Assembly (NCBI GenBank): GCA_025359565.1
Contig: JANYFY010000026.1
Coordinates: 123,360-187,359, forward strand
DNA length: 64,000 bases
From: Gammaproteobacteria bacterium
GTDB lineage: Bacteria; Pseudomonadota; Gammaproteobacteria; Steroidobacterales; Steroidobacteraceae
Direction of reading: 5' to 3'
Shown piece after piece: positions 63,141-64,000 of the stretch (the stretch's first letter is position 1; the number at the start of each line of letters is the position of its first letter). The notes under the pieces were generated by a model that was not told the origin of the DNA, searched no databases, and saw only the letters and a program-made list of their open reading frames with translations. A program made the translations under genes and the position numbers.

Positions 63141-64000
63141 GGGGGAAACGAGATATCCAAACAAACAAACGCCGAGACCGATCAATTCACCTACGACAGC
63201 CTGAATCGGCTCATCGGTGAAGGGCGGGTTCAGGCTTCAGTGGTCCACAACAATGGTTTTGGGTACGATCCTAATGGGAATCGGTTGAGCGAAGTCCGCG
63301 ATGGCGTGACAACGGCATTGCAATACACGGCGGCGAGCAATCGATTAGTGACGCTGGGCGCAGCGGCACTGACACTCGATGCTGCCGGGAACACCATTGC
63401 AGATAGCGGTGGGTTGCGTAAATTTTATTACGGTGCGGCCGGTCGCTTGCAATGGGTCAGTCAACGCGGCCTACCCGTCGCGGCATACTTTTACAAGGGA
63501 GCCGGACAACGGACGGGGAAAATAACGCTGCAGGGGATATCCCTGTCCCACTATGACATCTTGGGTCGATTGCTGAGTGATACCACGGTCGGTGCACAGC
63601 CGTCGCGTGACTACACGTGGGCGGGCAATGTCTCGATCGCGCAAATCGATCACTGGGTACCGATTGGCACTATGCTGCAGTTAGGGCACTGCCATGTCGG
63701 CGCGGATGGCAAGATCGATTGGGTCACCTATCTGCACACCGACGGACTCGGCACCCTCCGAACGGGCACCGATATTGCTCGAAATGGTGTCTTGCGTTGG
63801 GATGGCGAAGCATTCGGTGAAGCTACCCCGACGCAAACGGTACTGTCCGCGGCCTACCCGGTCATCGTCAATCTGCGCCATCCCGGCCAGTACGCGGACC
63901 AAGAAACGGGATTGTTCTACAACAAAGCTCGTTTTTATAATCCGCAAGCGGGACGCTATATTTCAAGTGATCCGATAGGACTGGGTGGTGGACTGACTAC
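63141..64000 (+). CDS. RHS-repeat protein, core part (leaves the window)
   Basis: In the same frame as the HsdS fragment, about 287 residues to the edge with no stop. YD-type repeats ([43 protein letters not shown]) end in the RHS core signature [11 protein letters not shown] and [20 protein letters not shown] then SDPIGLGGG. In this family the residues after the core are a toxin domain, which would lie beyond the window. No proper start is seen, so this is the 3' part of an rhs gene or an in-frame chimera. Confidence 0.75.

Overview
The window looks like a chromosomal segment of a gammaproteobacterium. Three gene orders support this: dsbD-type gene, tlpA-type gene, aroQ, accB, accC next to groES-groEL; the Kdo/LPS set (kdkA, waaA, a family 9 glycosyltransferase, a DUF6165 gene) beside tolC, a rhodanese gene and a pcm-like gene; and a full-length glnE. 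I cannot name genus or species from sequence alone. A membrane pyrophosphatase next to a pyrophosphate-type phosphofructokinase points to a PPi-based energy economy, as known in some methylotrophic and related gammaproteobacteria.

Layout. 1-3243 (minus): accC (cut by the left edge), accB, aroQ, a TlpA-like thioredoxin and a free-standing DsbD alpha domain. 3364-5550 (plus): groES-groEL with a CIRCE operator and a terminator. 5674-10586: an archaic (Csu-type) chaperone-usher pilus operon. 10580-14672: a decaying stretch with remnants of glgX and glgP and an outer-membrane barrel gene cut by an amber codon. 14692-22576: a partner-switching block (STAS antagonist, RsbW-type kinase, SpoIIE-type phosphatase, a pseudo hybrid histidine kinase) interleaved with a sugar nucleotidyltransferase, an amber-interrupted GH2 glycosidase and an esterase. 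22674-23521: a FliA-type sigma factor whose TTG start overlaps the stop of a 40-codon upstream reading frame that contains a terminator hairpin. 24281-42299: five genes for exported DUF11-type proteins, including predicted products of 2017 and 2488 residues, plus an OmpA-type lipoprotein. 42341-45412: glnE and a small zinc-finger protein. 45482-48427: a mosaic insertion (HNH fragment, IS6-family transposase tail, ORF6N and XRE genes, long inverted repeats) lying inside the LPS gene group. 48396-53997: LPS core and outer-membrane export genes. 54081-62767: a GGDEF-EAL protein, cysK-cysE, hppA-pfp and adk. 62764-64000: a second mosaic with an HTH fragment and an HsdS fragment fused in frame to an RHS core that leaves the window.

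The most interesting part is 10.6-23.5 kb. An intact partner switch (antagonist, kinase, phosphatase) is paired with two signalling proteins whose phosphotransfer residues are all missing, and is followed by a group 3-type sigma factor under an apparent leader-peptide control. Four successive coding regions just before or inside it each carry one in-frame TAG at a position where the protein similarity continues on both sides. The nearby pilus operon and the DUF11 surface-protein cluster are candidate outputs, which is inference only.
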